DNA of 64,000 bases from Clostridium sp. (GCA_029257045.1 JARIDB010000116.1:1-64000); one strand, 5' to 3'. Positions 38,171-48,840 are shown, counted from the stretch's first letter. Translations and numbers: made by a program. The notes: a model not told the origin generated them from the letters alone.

Positions 38171-39202
38171 TTAAAATAAGTAATCGTTTATATCATCGTA
38201 TATAACTTTAATTATTACTCCAATAGGCACTACAATTATCATACCCATTATTCCGCCAAATTTTTCTCCAATTAAAAGTAATATAATAATTACAATAGGA
38301 TGCATATTTGTACAATCTCCTGTTATTTTAGGAGCTAATATATCACCTTCAATTTGTTGAATTAAAAACATAAAAAACAAAGTATATAACCCCTTTTTAG
38401 GATCATCTATTAAAGCTACAATAACTGCTGGAATACTTCCTAATATAGGTCCAAAATAAGGAATTATATTAAATATTCCATTAATAATTGCAAGAGCTAT
38501 GAAAAATTTTACATTTAGAAAAAATAAAGTTACTAATGTTAAAATACCAACTATAAAAGATAAAAATAATTGACTTATTATATATTTTGATAAAACCTTA
38601 TCTATGTTTCCAATAATTTTTTTAATAATTATTCTATTTTTTGTAGGTAATATTAAAAGTATCTTATTATATATAACTTCACCATCTACTAGAAAATAGT
38701 AAGTTACTATAGGTAAAATTGCCAAGGATATAATACTTTCAAAATATGTAATAAGATTATCTAATATATTTTCTGATATCTCCCTAAAAAAGAAATTTAA
38801 TTTTTCACTTACCTCAATATATATCTTTTTAAAGAACTCGACATCATTTATTTTCATCTTATACGCTATCTCCATAGCATATTTGTCAATACCATCTAAT
38901 ATATTACCTATACTGTTACTTTCTCTAAGTAAATTCGGAATAAACTTATATACAAAAGTAACCATTCCAAATAATATTATTAATATAACTATTATAGATG
39001 ATGTTTTTTTGCTTAGTCTAAATCTATCTCTTATATAGTTTATTATTGGCTTTAAGCTATAAGATAAAATAAAACTTATAAAAAGAATATTTATTATAGA
39101 ATTTATAATTTTACTTTTCAAATAAATAAATATTATTATAAAGACAACTAATGATATTATGAAAGGTTTAATTATTTTCTTTATTTTATTATTATCTATC
39201 AT
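38171..39202 (-). CDS. AI-2E family transporter-like membrane protein
   Basis: The 343-residue protein has about seven to eight hydrophobic segments and the family block LFFLNVKFFIALAIINGIFNIIPYFGPILGSIPAVI, with a C-terminal LAPKITGDCTNMHPIVIIILLLIGEKFGGIMG. The family includes TqsA-type exporters and Na+/H+ antiporters; substrate cannot be told. It overlaps the preceding PRC-barrel gene by 4 bases (ATGA), so the two are coupled. Confidence 0.85.
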   Translation of the reverse strand: MIDNNKIKKIIKPFIISLVVFIIIFIYLKSKIINSIINILFISFILSYSLKPIINYIRDRFRLSKKTSSIIVILIILFGMVTFVYKFIPNLLRESNSIGNILDGIDKYAMEIAYKMKINDVEFFKKIYIEVSEKLNFFFREISENILDNLITYFESIISLAILPIVTYYFLVDGEVIYNKILLILPTKNRIIIKKIIGNIDKVLSKYIISQLFLSFIVGILTLVTLFFLNVKFFIALAIINGIFNIIPYFGPILGSIPAVIVALIDDPKKGLYTLFFMFLIQQIEGDILAPKITGDCTNMHPIVIIILLLIGEKFGGIMGMIIVVPIGVIIKVIYDDINDYLF

Positions 39203-39678
39203 TCTTTTTTACTTCTAGGCAAACTTTTTAACTTTACCTCTTCACTTCCTTTATATAAGACAAAGTCTTCACCTAAAATGCAATTTTTTAGAAGTAGAAT
39301 TTCCTTTCCCTTAAACATTTTATCAAATATTCCAGAACTCATTGTAAGGCCTTTTATTGAAAAATCTTCTTTTTCTATTATCAATTCTTCAAGAACTCCT
39401 TTCATAACATTTTTCTTATCCTTTATATCCATATCTTTAATAGCTTTAAATGGAATACCTGTTTTAAAGTTTAAAGCTTTAGCTATAATCACTTCTTCCA
39501 TTGAAATAATATCTTCTTTTTTAACAAAGTTTTTTTTACTAAATTTAAAGAAATTTGATATAGAAAATCCTTCTACTTTTTCCTTGTAAAAATCAATATA
39601 TATATCATCAACAGTTCCTAGATACTTTCCCTTTGTATCATAAACCTTCAATAAGTAAAAATCTTTACTCTTAATCAC
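39199..39678 (-). CDS. PRC-barrel domain protein
   Basis: The 159-residue product has one clear PRC-barrel (KVYDTKGKYLGTVDDIYIDF) and a second half that looks like another (about 85-155). The start is GTG with AAGGGGG upstream. It overlaps the membrane-protein gene by 4 bases, suggesting the two act together. The role is unknown; PRC-barrels often serve as adaptors at the membrane or RNA. Confidence 0.7.
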   Translation of the reverse strand: MIKSKDFYLLKVYDTKGKYLGTVDDIYIDFYKEKVEGFSISNFFKFSKKNFVKKEDIISMEEVIIAKALNFKTGIPFKAIKDMDIKDKKNVMKGVLEELIIEKEDFSIKGLTMSSGIFDKMFKGKEILLLKNCILGEDFVLYKGSEEVKLKSLPRSKKE

Positions 39679-39730
39679 AACTACTCCCCCTTATAGAATT
39701 TACTTATATTATTTCCATAAAGAGCAAAAA

Positions 39731-39756
39731 AAATCCTCATATTTCTATGAGAATTT
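39731..39756 (-). terminator. Terminator after mnmA (end of the isc operon)
   Basis: AAATTCTCATA and TATGAGGATTT form an 11-bp stem (one G-U) with a 4-base loop and are followed by T on the minus strand. Confidence 0.85.
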
Positions 39757-39762
39757 TATAAA

Positions 39763-40845
39763 TTAAATTATTTCTTCTATGATTCCGCCTCCAACTACAA
39801 TATTTCCATTATAAAATACAACAGATTGCCCTTTTGTAATAGCTCTTTGTTTTTCTTTAAAAGAAACCCTAACTCTTCCATCTTCTAAAGGTGTAATTGT
39901 GCATTCGGAAGGTATAGCCTGATATCTAACCTTAGCTGTAACAGTTATTTCTTCTTCTAATTTTTCAAAAGGAATAAAATTAATATCTTTAGCTATTAAG
40001 TCTGTTTTAAACACATCATCTTCAGAACCAAGTACCACTTCATTTTTTGCCGCATTAATATTAGTAACAAAAACAGGCATTCCAAAAGCCATTCCTAGAC
40101 CTCTTCTTTGTCCTATCGTATAGTAAACTATACCTTTGTGTTTTCCTAATATCTTACCAGTCTTATCCACAAAGTTTCCCTCTCTAACACCATTTGGTCT
40201 TGCTTTACTAATAAAATTACCATGATTATTATCTGTTACAAAACAAATCTCTTCACTATCTTTTTTATTGTGAACTGCAAGACCTATTTCCTTTGCAATT
40301 TCTCTTATTTTATCTTTAGTATATTCCCCACAAGGCATTAAAGTTTCACTTAATTGTTCTTGAGTAAAATTATATAAAGCATATGTTTGATCCTTTTTAT
40401 CATCATCAGCTCTAATTAAAAGGTATCTGCCATTATCATCTTTTTTAATTTTTGCATAGTGACCAGTAGCTACATAATCAGCCCCTATACCTTTAACTCT
40501 TCTTAAAAATTCATCAAATTTAATATGTTTATTACATGCAATACATGGGTTAGGTGTTTTTCCTTCCATATATTCTTCTACAAAATAATCTATAACCTTT
40601 TCTTTAAAGGATTCCTTAAAATTAAGTACATAAAAGGGAATTCCAAGTTTATCAGCAACTCTTCTTGCATCTTCTACAGATGATAAAGAGCAGCATCCCC
40701 CTTCTCTCTCAACATAATCCTCTGCTTCATCATCAAAATGTTTCATAGTTACTCCAATTACGTCGTAACCTTGTTCTTTTAAAAGATATGCTGCGACAGA
40801 ACTATCAACTCCGCCACTCATACCTATAACTACTTTTTTACCCAT
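39763..40845 (-). CDS. mnmA: tRNA 2-thiouridine(34) synthase MnmA
   Basis: The 360-residue protein has the PP-loop [12 protein letters not shown] (about 8-19), the catalytic cysteines in NPCIACN and EEICFV, and GQRRGLG. It thiolates U34 of Lys/Glu/Gln tRNAs with sulfur from a cysteine desulfurase. It is the last gene of iscR-nifS-nifU-mnmA, where NifS can supply the sulfur. Confidence 0.97.
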   Translation of the reverse strand: MGKKVVIGMSGGVDSSVAAYLLKEQGYDVIGVTMKHFDDEAEDYVEREGGCCSLSSVEDARRVADKLGIPFYVLNFKESFKEKVIDYFVEEYMEGKTPNPCIACNKHIKFDEFLRRVKGIGADYVATGHYAKIKKDDNGRYLLIRADDDKKDQTYALYNFTQEQLSETLMPCGEYTKDKIREIAKEIGLAVHNKKDSEEICFVTDNNHGNFISKARPNGVREGNFVDKTGKILGKHKGIVYYTIGQRRGLGMAFGMPVFVTNINAAKNEVVLGSEDDVFKTDLIAKDINFIPFEKLEEEITVTAKVRYQAIPSECTITPLEDGRVRVSFKEKQRAITKGQSVVFYNGNIVVGGGIIEEII

Positions 40846-40853
40846 TTTATATC

Positions 40854-41291
40854 CTACTCTTCCCCATGAACATTACTATGTAATTCATCATGATTATGTT
40901 CACTAAAGTCCCAAAGTTCTAGGCCTTCATTTTTTCTGTAATCATTTATTGCTTTATGTATAGCATCTTCAGCTAATACAGAGCAATGCATTTTCACTGC
41001 AGGAAGTCCATCTAAGGCTTCTGCAACTGCTTTGTTTGATAGTCTCCAAGCCTCTTCTACTGTTTTACCTTTTATTAATTCTGTAGCCATTGATGATGAA
41101 GCAATTGCTGACCCACATCCAAAGGTTTTAAATTTAACATCTTTTATAATGTTTTCTTCAATTTTTAAATAGACCTTCATTATATCTCCACATTTAGCGT
41201 TTCCAACTTCCCCTATTCCATTGGCGTCTATAATTTCTCCAACATTTCTAGGATTTCTAAAGTGATCCATTACTTTGTCACTATACATCAT
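40854..41291 (-). CDS. nifU: Fe-S cluster assembly scaffold NifU/IscU
   Basis: The 145-residue protein has the three cluster cysteines in [20 protein letters not shown] and [11 protein letters not shown], with an Asp next to the first. It builds Fe-S clusters from sulfur given by NifS. The C-terminus has a His-rich tail ([15 protein letters not shown]). Its start overlaps the end of nifS by 11 bases. Confidence 0.94.
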   Translation of the reverse strand: MMYSDKVMDHFRNPRNVGEIIDANGIGEVGNAKCGDIMKVYLKIEENIIKDVKFKTFGCGSAIASSSMATELIKGKTVEEAWRLSNKAVAEALDGLPAVKMHCSVLAEDAIHKAINDYRKNEGLELWDFSEHNHDELHSNVHGEE

Positions 41292-42474
41292 AACTTTTTC
41301 TCCCTTCTTTTAAGTAGTCTTCCCATAATGGAGACATATTTCTAAGTCTTTCTATTATTGGTGGTACTACTTCTAACACATAATTTACATCCTCTTCACT
41401 TGAAGAATCACCTAAAGTTAGTCTTAAAGAACCATGAGCTAATTCATGAGGAAGTCCTATAGCTAAAAGCACATGAGATGGATCTAATGATCCTGATGTA
41501 CATGCACTTCCACTTGATCCGCATACACCTTCAAAGTCTAGCGATAATAGTATAGATTCCCCCTCGATAAACTCAAAAGTTATATTTGAGTTTCCAGGTA
41601 ATCTTTTCTCTCCACTTGGTCCATTAAGTCTAGTATGCGGAACTTTCAACAGTCCTTCTATTAATCTATCTCTAAGTTTTATTAGATTATTATTATGTTC
41701 TTCTATATTTTCTGTAGCAATTTCTATAGCTTTTCCAAGGCCAACTATTGAAGGAGTATTTTCTGTTCCACCTCTTCTAGCCCTTTCTTGTCCACCACCA
41801 TGAATAAGATTATCAATTCTTACGCCTTTTCTTATATAAAGAGCTCCTATTCCCTTAGGTCCATAAATTTTATGACCTGCTAGAGATAATAAATCTATAT
41901 TCATATCCTTAACGTCAATATTAATATTACCTACAGCTTGAACTGCATCTGTATGGAATAGTACTTTTCTTTCCCTACATATTTCACCTATTTCTTTAAC
42001 AGGTTGTATAGTACCTATTTCATTATTTGCAAACATAATTGAAACTAATACAGTTTTATCTGTAATAGCATTCTTTAATTCTTCTAAATTTATAAAACCT
42101 TCTTTATCTACATTTAAATAAGTAACTTCAAATCCATTCTTTTCTAAATACTCGCAAGTATGTAAAATAGCATGATGTTCTATTTTTGTAGTAATTATAT
42201 GATTTCCTTTTTTATTATTCGCCTTAGCAATACCTTTTATTGCCCAGTTGTCAGCTTCTGATCCCCCCCCTGTAAAATAAACTTCATTTTGTTCACAGTT
42301 TAAAGCTTTAGCAACTCTATTTCTGGCCTTGTCAATTGCCATTTTAGTTTCTCTTGAAATACCATAAAAAGAAGATGGATTACCATACTTTTCAGTAAAG
42401 TATGGTATCATTTCATCTAAAACTTCCGGCTTTACATATGTAGTTGCTGCATAGTCCATATATACATTTCTCAT
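41281..42474 (-). CDS. nifS: Cysteine desulfurase NifS/IscS
   Basis: The 397-residue PLP enzyme has the Schiff-base lysine in [12 protein letters not shown] and the active cysteine in [10 protein letters not shown]. The N-terminal [14 protein letters not shown] and loop length place it in the NifS/IscS group I. It feeds NifU and probably MnmA. It starts 5 bases after iscR. Confidence 0.95.
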   Translation of the reverse strand: MRNVYMDYAATTYVKPEVLDEMIPYFTEKYGNPSSFYGISRETKMAIDKARNRVAKALNCEQNEVYFTGGGSEADNWAIKGIAKANNKKGNHIITTKIEHHAILHTCEYLEKNGFEVTYLNVDKEGFINLEELKNAITDKTVLVSIMFANNEIGTIQPVKEIGEICRERKVLFHTDAVQAVGNINIDVKDMNIDLLSLAGHKIYGPKGIGALYIRKGVRIDNLIHGGGQERARRGGTENTPSIVGLGKAIEIATENIEEHNNNLIKLRDRLIEGLLKVPHTRLNGPSGEKRLPGNSNITFEFIEGESILLSLDFEGVCGSSGSACTSGSLDPSHVLLAIGLPHELAHGSLRLTLGDSSSEEDVNYVLEVVPPIIERLRNMSPLWEDYLKEGRKSYDV

Positions 42475-42479
42475 ATCTG

Positions 42480-42929
42480 TTAACTCCTTTTTGCCATCCT
42501 TAAGAATCGGCTTTCTTCTTTCATATTTATATAGTCATCAACTATATCTTGAAGGGTTATATTTTCCATAACCTCATCTATACTGTTTTTAATTTTTTCC
42601 CACAATAACCTTGTAGCACAAAAATCTATATTATCGCATTCAGTACCTTCAATGCATTCTGCAATTTCAACTGGTCCTTCTAATACATTCATAACATCAG
42701 CTACTGTTATATCTCTAGGTTCTCTATTTAATACATATCCACCTTGAGCACCTCTTATACTTCTAATAAGTTCAGCTCTTCTTAATGGTGAAAATAATTG
42801 TTCTAAATAATATTCTGATATATTTTGTCTTTCAGATATTGTTTTTATAGAAACTGGTAAGTTTCCATAATGAATAGCAAGGTCTACCATTGCCTTAACA
42901 CCGTATCTACCTTTAGTAGAAAGCTTCAT
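42480..42929 (-). CDS. iscR: Rrf2 family Fe-S regulator IscR
   Basis: The 149-residue protein has an N-terminal winged helix ([17 protein letters not shown]) and three cysteines at 92, 98 and 104, the same positions as in E. coli IscR, which bind a [2Fe-2S] cluster. The ATG at 42929 is preceded by AAGAAGGTG; a GTG at 42938 overlaps that site. It probably represses its own operon when clusters are plentiful. A 16-base palindrome in its leader fits. Confidence 0.93.
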   Translation of the reverse strand: MKLSTKGRYGVKAMVDLAIHYGNLPVSIKTISERQNISEYYLEQLFSPLRRAELIRSIRGAQGGYVLNREPRDITVADVMNVLEGPVEIAECIEGTECDNIDFCATRLLWEKIKNSIDEVMENITLQDIVDDYINMKEESRFLRMAKRS

Positions 42930-42951
42930 TTTATTCACCTTCTTTAATGTT

Positions 42952-43007
42952 GACTATTTTACTAGTCTTTACTTTTATATATTATCAAATACATAATTTC
43001 ATGTCAA
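42952..43007 (-). promoter_or_regulatory. isc operon promoter with a palindromic candidate operator
   Basis: TTGACA (43002-43007) and TAATAT (42979-42984) are 17 bases apart. Downstream, GACTA-6-TAGTC (42952-42967) is a perfect small palindrome in the early transcribed region, where an Rrf2 repressor could bind. Confidence 0.55.
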
Positions 43008-43053
43008 TAATTGAAATCTTTAAATAAAGTTTTCAATTTAAATATTTAAATAT

Positions 43054-44331
43054 TTAATCTTTTATAATTTTCCAATATTTTTTTATATTTTCTTCATACT
43101 TATTGTTTTGAGGTATATAATACTCTATTTTCATTAACTTTTCAGGCATATACTGTTGCTTCACATAATTATTATCATAATCATGTGGGTACTTATATAT
43201 AGTTTTATTATATTTACTCTCATTTGTGTTTTTATCTAATAAATGACTTGGAATTCTTCCTACATCCATATTATTTAAGTCTTCTAAAGCTCTATCTATG
43301 GCTAAATAAGCAGAATTTGATTTTGGTGCCGTTGCTAATAATATTGTCGCTTCAGCAAGAGGTATTCTAGCCTCAGGAAAACCTACCATTAAAGCAGTAT
43401 CTACACAAGCCTTAACAATTGAAATACCTTGAGGATAAGCAAGCCCTACATCCTCTGAGGCAATTACTAAAAGTCTTCTGCAGATAGAGTTTATATCTCC
43501 ACTTTTAATAAGTCTAGCTAATGCATGAATACTTGCATCTGCATCTGATCCTCTAATACTTTTTTGAAGATAGCTTAAAGAATTATAATGGCTGTCCCCG
43601 TCTTTATCATAATTAGTAATAGTACTTATATTAAAGTTTAATAAATCTTCTAAAATAATATTAATTTCTTTAATATTTACTCTATATTTTGAATTAAAAG
43701 CAAGTTCTAAAACATTTAAAGCTCTTCTCATATCTCCAGATGATATTTCGCTTATATAAGTTAAACTCTCTTTAGATATTTCAATTTTAATATCATACTC
43801 TTTTTCATATAGTTCTACTCCTCTTTCTATACCAGAAATAATATCTTGAGTATTTAGAGCCTTAAGTTCAATTAATATACTTCTACTTAATACAGCCTTA
43901 AATATTGTGAAATTTGCATTTTCCGTAGTACTGCCTATAAGTGTAATATCACCATTTTCAATATATTTTAATAAAATTTGTTGAACCTTTTTATTTAAAT
44001 AATGAATTTCATCAATATATAGTATTATTCCATTTAAAGCCTCAAAGGTTCCTATTTTGTCAATGACATCTTTAATTTCTTCAGTATTTGTTGTTGTTCC
44101 ATTTATCATGTAAAGAGTCTTGTTACTTTCTTTAGCAAGAATCCTAGCTATTGTAGTTTTTCCTGTTCCTGGTGGCCCAACTAAAATAATATTTGGAATT
44201 ATCTTTGAATCTATTATATTATTTAAAACCTTACCTTTTCCAACTACATGTTTCTGTCCAAAAACCTCTTCAATATTCTTAGGTCTAAGCTTATCTGCTA
44301 AAGGTCTCCCTTTATCTTTATTTATATCCAA
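43054..44331 (-). CDS. rarA: Replication-associated recombination protein RarA (MgsA)
   Basis: The 425-residue AAA+ protein has Walker A GPPGTGKTT (about 52-60), Walker B ILYIDEIHYL, sensor STTENANF and the RarA-specific C-terminal domain (SIRGSDADASIHALARLI, EDVGLAYP, HDYDNNYVKQQYMPE). It acts at stalled forks. The start is TTG with AGGGGG upstream. It follows a lipoprotein gene by 20 bases, so they may share a transcript. Confidence 0.95.
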   Translation of the reverse strand: MDINKDKGRPLADKLRPKNIEEVFGQKHVVGKGKVLNNIIDSKIIPNIILVGPPGTGKTTIARILAKESNKTLYMINGTTTNTEEIKDVIDKIGTFEALNGIILYIDEIHYLNKKVQQILLKYIENGDITLIGSTTENANFTIFKAVLSRSILIELKALNTQDIISGIERGVELYEKEYDIKIEISKESLTYISEISSGDMRRALNVLELAFNSKYRVNIKEINIILEDLLNFNISTITNYDKDGDSHYNSLSYLQKSIRGSDADASIHALARLIKSGDINSICRRLLVIASEDVGLAYPQGISIVKACVDTALMVGFPEARIPLAEATILLATAPKSNSAYLAIDRALEDLNNMDVGRIPSHLLDKNTNESKYNKTIYKYPHDYDNNYVKQQYMPEKLMKIEYYIPQNNKYEENIKKYWKIIKD

Positions 44332-44351
44332 AACAATCCCCCTCTTCCACT

Positions 44352-44846
44352 TTATTTAAAATTTTCATTAAGTTCTGCTGCTTTTTCCAAATCTTCATAT
44401 TCTGTAAAAGATGTAATATAGTATTCTCCATCCTTGTTCTTCAAAATAATCTCTACAGGAATGTTTTCACCTATTGCAGTATCACTCCCTTTATTCCCAT
44501 CCTCATCTTCATGAATTTCTGTTGATTTAGCTTCAATATTTAATATTAGGTCTACTACATATTGTCCATTCATTTCTTTAATATTTTTTATTTCACTTTC
44601 ATATTTTTCGATTATAGTCTCTCCAAAATATAAAGAATAAAATTCTTTATAATTACAAATGTAAAAATCACCTTCATTTATATGTTTTTTCATAGTTTCA
44701 TCGTAACCATCATTATAGGATAAAACTAAATCTGTAGTTTCTTTTAATTCCTTTTCTTTCTTATTATTAACTTCTCCTCTTTTACAACCTACTAAAAGTA
44801 GAAATATTAAAGTTATTTGACTTATAAGTATTAGTCTTCTTTTCAT
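44352..44846 (-). CDS. Putative lipoprotein of unknown function
   Basis: The 164-residue product has an N-terminal hydrophobic segment and lipobox LLVGC (Cys21), then a soluble part rich in Glu and Lys. I see no known domain; the alternating strand pattern in the last 100 residues suggests an NTF2-like or cystatin-like fold, which is a guess. AAGGAGA precedes the ATG. Confidence 0.7.
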   Translation of the reverse strand: MKRRLILISQITLIFLLLVGCKRGEVNNKKEKELKETTDLVLSYNDGYDETMKKHINEGDFYICNYKEFYSLYFGETIIEKYESEIKNIKEMNGQYVVDLILNIEAKSTEIHEDEDGNKGSDTAIGENIPVEIILKNKDGEYYITSFTEYEDLEKAAELNENFK

Positions 44847-44958
44847 TCTTATCTCCTTTTTTAATCTTATATAGTTCTATATAATTTAATCAAATTTAAA
44901 GTATTTATTATAACTTATATAAATAATATCATATTTTTTTAATTTTATGACATAAAAA

Positions 44959-44999
44959 AATGAACCTAATTGATTTACAAAAAATCAATTAGGTTCATT
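44959..44999 (-). terminator. Terminator after adhE
   Basis: Two 18-base arms (AATGAACCTAATTGATTT and complement) pair perfectly around 5 bases, followed by seven T on the minus strand. Confidence 0.95.
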
Positions 45000-45030
45000 A
45001 TACTAATTTTAATAGGGATAACTTATTTAA

Positions 45031-47661
45031 TTATTTTGTAGCTTTTTTAGTATTTTTAACTTCTTTTACTTCTTTTTTACCTTCAAAAGCATTAATATAC
45101 ATTTCTTTTATTTCACTCATTAATGGATATCTTGGATTAGCTCCTGTACATTGATCATCAAAAGCTTGTTCTACCATTTCATCTATTGTTTCATAGAAAC
45201 TTTCTGGTGTTATTCTTGCATCTTTAATAGATTTTGGCATATTAACTTTTGCTTTTAATTCTTCAATAGCATTTATTAATAATTGAACCTTTTCTTCTTC
45301 AGTATTTCCACCTAATTGTAGATAATCAGCTATTCTAGCATATCTCCACCCAGCATTTGGATACTTATATTGTGGGAAAGCCGCTTGCTTAGTTGGAGAA
45401 TTTGAAGCATTAAATTTAATTGATTCATTTAATAATAATGCATTAGCTGTTCCATGTGGTATATGGTGGAAAGCACCTAATTTATGTGCCATTGAGTGAC
45501 AAATTCCAAGGAAAGCATTTGCAAATGCAAGACCTGCTATTGATGCTGCATGAGCCATTTTTTCTCTAGCCTTAATATTTGTTTGTCCTTCATCATAAGC
45601 TTGTGGTAAATATTTAAATACAAGTCTTATTGCTTCTAAAGCTAATCCGTTAGTATACTCTGACGCTAAAACTGAAACATAAGCTTCTATTGCATGAACT
45701 AATACATCGATTCCTGATGCAGCGGTTAATCCTCTTGGCATACTCATCATAAGTTCAGCATCTACTATTGCCATATTAGGTGTTAGTGCATAGTCAGCTA
45801 ATGGATATTTTATTCCTGTTTGCTCATCTGTTATAACAGCAAATGGTGTAACTTCTGAACCAGTACCTGCTGATGTTGGAATTGCAACCATCATTGCTTT
45901 CTCGCCCATAGTTGGGAATTTATATACTCTTTTTCTTATATCCATAAATCTCATAGCTAAATCTTCGAATCTAACTTCTGGATGCTCATACATAACCCAC
46001 ATGATTTTCGCAGCATCCATTGGTGATCCACCACCTAGAGAAATTATTACATCTGGTCCAAACGCAAGCATTGCTTCTGCACCCTTTTTAGCTGATGCTA
46101 ATGTTGGATCTGGTTCTACATCTGAAAACACTCTAAAATCTATTCCATAAGTTTCAAGAACTGAAGTAATTTTATTTGTATATCCTAATTCATCAAGCAT
46201 TCTATCTGTAACTATAAATACTTTCTTTTTATTCATATCATGTAGTTCTTCAAGAGCTACTGGTAAACAACCATATTTGAAGTAAGTTTTTTCAGGAACT
46301 CTAAACCAAAGCATATTTTCTCTCCTCTCAGCTACACTCTTAACATTCATTAATTGTTTCGGTCCTACGTTTTCAGATATTGAGTTTCCACCCCATGATC
46401 CACAACCTAAGGTTAAAGAAGGTGCTAATCTAAAGTTAAATATATCTCCTATAGCACCTTGAGCTGCTGGCATATTAATTAATGTTCTACCAGTTTTCAT
46501 AACAGCACCAAATTTTCTAATCCTATCCTTTGACTTCATAGCATCAGTATATAATATTGATGTGTGTCCAAGGCCTCCAAGTTCTATCAGTCTATCTGCT
46601 TTAACTAAAGCTTCATCAAAAGATTTAACTTTATACATTCCTAAAACTGGTGACAATTTTTCATGAGAGAAAGGTTCTTCAAGTTCAACAGATTCTACTT
46701 CACCTATTAAAACTTTAGCTGACATTGGAACTGTAACTCCTGCAATTTCTGCAATTTTGTAAGCTGATTGACCAACTATATCTGCATTTAAAGCTCCTTT
46801 ATCATTTAATATTACTTTTCTAACCTTATCTATTTCATCACTTTTAAGTATATATGCTCCTCTAAGGCTTAATTCTCTTTTTACATCTTCATAAATTTTA
46901 TCTATAACTACAATACTTTGTTCAGATGCACATATAACTCCATTATCAAAAGTTTTTGAAAGTAATATTGAGTTTACTGCCATTTTAATATTTGCTGTTT
47001 CATCTATTATAGCTGGTGTATTTCCAGCTCCAACTCCAAGTGCTGGTTTTCCTGATGAATAAGCAGCTTTAACCATCCCAGGTCCGCCAGTTGCTAATAT
47101 GATATCTGACTCAGCCATAACATTTTGTGAAAGTTCTACTGAAGGCTTATCTATCCAAGCTATTATTCCTTCTGGAGCTCCAGCCTTAACTGCTGCTTCT
47201 AAAACTATTTTAGCTGCTTCTATTGTAGAATTTTTAGCTCTTGGATGTGGTGATATAATTATTCCATTTCTAGTTTTTAGAGCTATTAATGTTTTGAATA
47301 TTGCCGTAGATGTTGGATTTGTTGTAGGAACTATAGCTGCAATAACTCCTATTGGTTCTGCAACTTTTGTTATTCCAAAAGTTTTATCTTCCTCAATTAC
47401 TCCACAAGTTTTCATATCTTTATATTGGTTATATATATATTCAGCTGCAAAGTGGTTTTTTATAACCTTATCTTCAACTATTCCCATTCCTGTTTCTTCA
47501 ACTGCCATTTTAGCAAGCTTAATTCTATTGTTATTAGCTGCCATAGCTGCTTGTCTAAAAATTTCATCAACTTGTTCTTGGGTATAAGTTGCAAATACCT
47601 TTTGAGCCTCTCTTAAATCCTTGATTCTTTGTGTTAATTCTTGAGCATTAGTAACTTCCAT
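45031..47661 (-). CDS. adhE: Bifunctional acetaldehyde-CoA/alcohol dehydrogenase AdhE
   Basis: The 876-residue fusion has an N-terminal aldehyde dehydrogenase (catalytic Cys in NGVICASEQS near residue 245) and a C-terminal iron-dependent alcohol dehydrogenase (GGGSPMDAAK, DVLVHAIEAYVS and HSMAHKLGAFHHIPHG metal histidines). It turns acetyl-CoA into ethanol with two NADH, the main ethanol route in fermenting clostridia. A Rex-like operator overlaps its promoter region. Confidence 0.97.
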   Translation of the reverse strand: MEVTNAQELTQRIKDLREAQKVFATYTQEQVDEIFRQAAMAANNNRIKLAKMAVEETGMGIVEDKVIKNHFAAEYIYNQYKDMKTCGVIEEDKTFGITKVAEPIGVIAAIVPTTNPTSTAIFKTLIALKTRNGIIISPHPRAKNSTIEAAKIVLEAAVKAGAPEGIIAWIDKPSVELSQNVMAESDIILATGGPGMVKAAYSSGKPALGVGAGNTPAIIDETANIKMAVNSILLSKTFDNGVICASEQSIVVIDKIYEDVKRELSLRGAYILKSDEIDKVRKVILNDKGALNADIVGQSAYKIAEIAGVTVPMSAKVLIGEVESVELEEPFSHEKLSPVLGMYKVKSFDEALVKADRLIELGGLGHTSILYTDAMKSKDRIRKFGAVMKTGRTLINMPAAQGAIGDIFNFRLAPSLTLGCGSWGGNSISENVGPKQLMNVKSVAERRENMLWFRVPEKTYFKYGCLPVALEELHDMNKKKVFIVTDRMLDELGYTNKITSVLETYGIDFRVFSDVEPDPTLASAKKGAEAMLAFGPDVIISLGGGSPMDAAKIMWVMYEHPEVRFEDLAMRFMDIRKRVYKFPTMGEKAMMVAIPTSAGTGSEVTPFAVITDEQTGIKYPLADYALTPNMAIVDAELMMSMPRGLTAASGIDVLVHAIEAYVSVLASEYTNGLALEAIRLVFKYLPQAYDEGQTNIKAREKMAHAASIAGLAFANAFLGICHSMAHKLGAFHHIPHGTANALLLNESIKFNASNSPTKQAAFPQYKYPNAGWRYARIADYLQLGGNTEEEKVQLLINAIEELKAKVNMPKSIKDARITPESFYETIDEMVEQAFDDQCTGANPRYPLMSEIKEMYINAFEGKKEVKEVKNTKKATK

Positions 47662-48013
47662 TTGTAAATCCTCCCTATATATTAAATTATATTTTTTAAT
47701 ATCTCTTTATTATTTTGTTGTTTTGCTTTAATTAATATTCATCTTATAAATTTATTTTATATCTTTGTTTAATTTTTGTCAATCTATTTTTGTTAAAAAA
47801 ATATCAATTTTTCTTTTTTTATCATATTGTTTATTAAAAGACTCTTTTATAAGCTTTTTTGATATTTTATCATTTAATATCCTTTACATTTTAAAGTTTT
47901 TTAATATTTACTAATTTTTATTTTTTTATTTTGCATCATATATCTAATATAATTGTTATTTTTATATCAACCGCCTCTTTAAATAACTAATTCCCATTCT
48001 AAGATATATATAA
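47662..48013. other. Intergenic region upstream of adhE
   Basis: The region is very AT-rich and holds the adhE ribosome site, the promoter and Rex-like operator at 47754-47807, and little else that I can support. No reading frame with a ribosome site is visible. Confidence 0.6.
47754..47807 (-). promoter_or_regulatory. adhE promoter with a Rex-like operator
   Basis: TTGACA (47777-47782) and TAAAAT (47754-47759) are 17 bases apart. Just upstream, TTGATATTTTTTTAACAA (47790-47807) matches the clostridial Rex operator TTGTTAA-4-TTAACAA: the second half exactly, the first at 5 of 7 bases. Rex would release at high NADH and allow ethanol formation. Confidence 0.65.
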
Positions 48014-48045
48014 AAAATAAGCCGTATAAAAATACGGCTTATTTT
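48014..48045 (-). terminator. Terminator after the ABC importer operon
   Basis: AAAATAAGCCGTA and TACGGCTTATTTT pair perfectly around 6 bases and T follows on the minus strand. Confidence 0.92.
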
Positions 48046-48840
48046 TTATCCTAAAAGACTTCTGTCACTTAACTCTCCATTAAGATTTGCTTCCTCAAAA
48101 AGTTTCATAAGTTTTTTAGTTGTTAATTCTTCTTTTTCTTTTCCTTTTACATCTATTATAACTTTTCCTCTGTGCATCATTATTAATCTATTACCTGTCT
48201 TTATAGCTTGTTTCAAATTATGAGTTATCATTAAAGTTGTAATCTTTGTTTCTTTAATTATCTTTTCTGTTATATCCATTATCTTTATAGAAGTTTTAGG
48301 ATCTAAAGCCGCTGTATGCTCGTCTAACAGAAGTAATTTTGGATTAGACATGGTTGACATTAATAAAGTTAAAGCTTGCCTTTGTCCTCCAGATAATAAA
48401 CTTACTTTTGTATAAAGTTTATCCTCTAGACCTAAATCTAATTCAGCCAATAGTTCTTTATAATAAGTTATCTTCTTTTTATTTATACCAAACTTTAGTC
48501 CATATCTTTTACCTTTATTTTCTGCTAAGGCTATATTTTCTAGTATATTCATATTAGGGGCAATTCCCAAAGATGGATCTTGAAACACCCTTCCAATAAT
48601 CTTTGCTCTTTTATGCTCATCTTCATCTGAAATATCTGTACTATCAATAGTTATTTCCCCTGAATCTAATAAAATATTTCCTGCTATAATGTTTAGTAAA
48701 GTGGATTTTCCAGCTCCATTTGATCCTATTATAGTAATAAAGTCTCCTTTTTCTACTTCTAAAGAAAAACTATCAAATACCTTGTTTTCATTTATTGTAT
48801 TCTCATTAAAGACCTTGTGCAATTCTTTTATCTGTAACAT
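48046..48840 (-). CDS. ABC transporter ATP-binding protein (TrpXYZ-type importer)
   Basis: The 264-residue ATPase has Walker A GSNGAGKST, signature LSGGQRQAL and Walker B LLLDEHTAALDP. The His in LDEHTAALDP is typical of this importer subfamily. The ATG at 48840 lies behind GGCGGTG; an in-frame GTG at 48849 overlaps that site. The gene start lies inside the permease gene (35-base overlap), so the three genes form one operon. Confidence 0.9.
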   Translation of the reverse strand: MLQIKELHKVFNENTINENKVFDSFSLEVEKGDFITIIGSNGAGKSTLLNIIAGNILLDSGEITIDSTDISDEDEHKRAKIIGRVFQDPSLGIAPNMNILENIALAENKGKRYGLKFGINKKKITYYKELLAELDLGLEDKLYTKVSLLSGGQRQALTLLMSTMSNPKLLLLDEHTAALDPKTSIKIMDITEKIIKETKITTLMITHNLKQAIKTGNRLIMMHRGKVIIDVKGKEKEELTTKKLMKLFEEANLNGELSDRSLLG

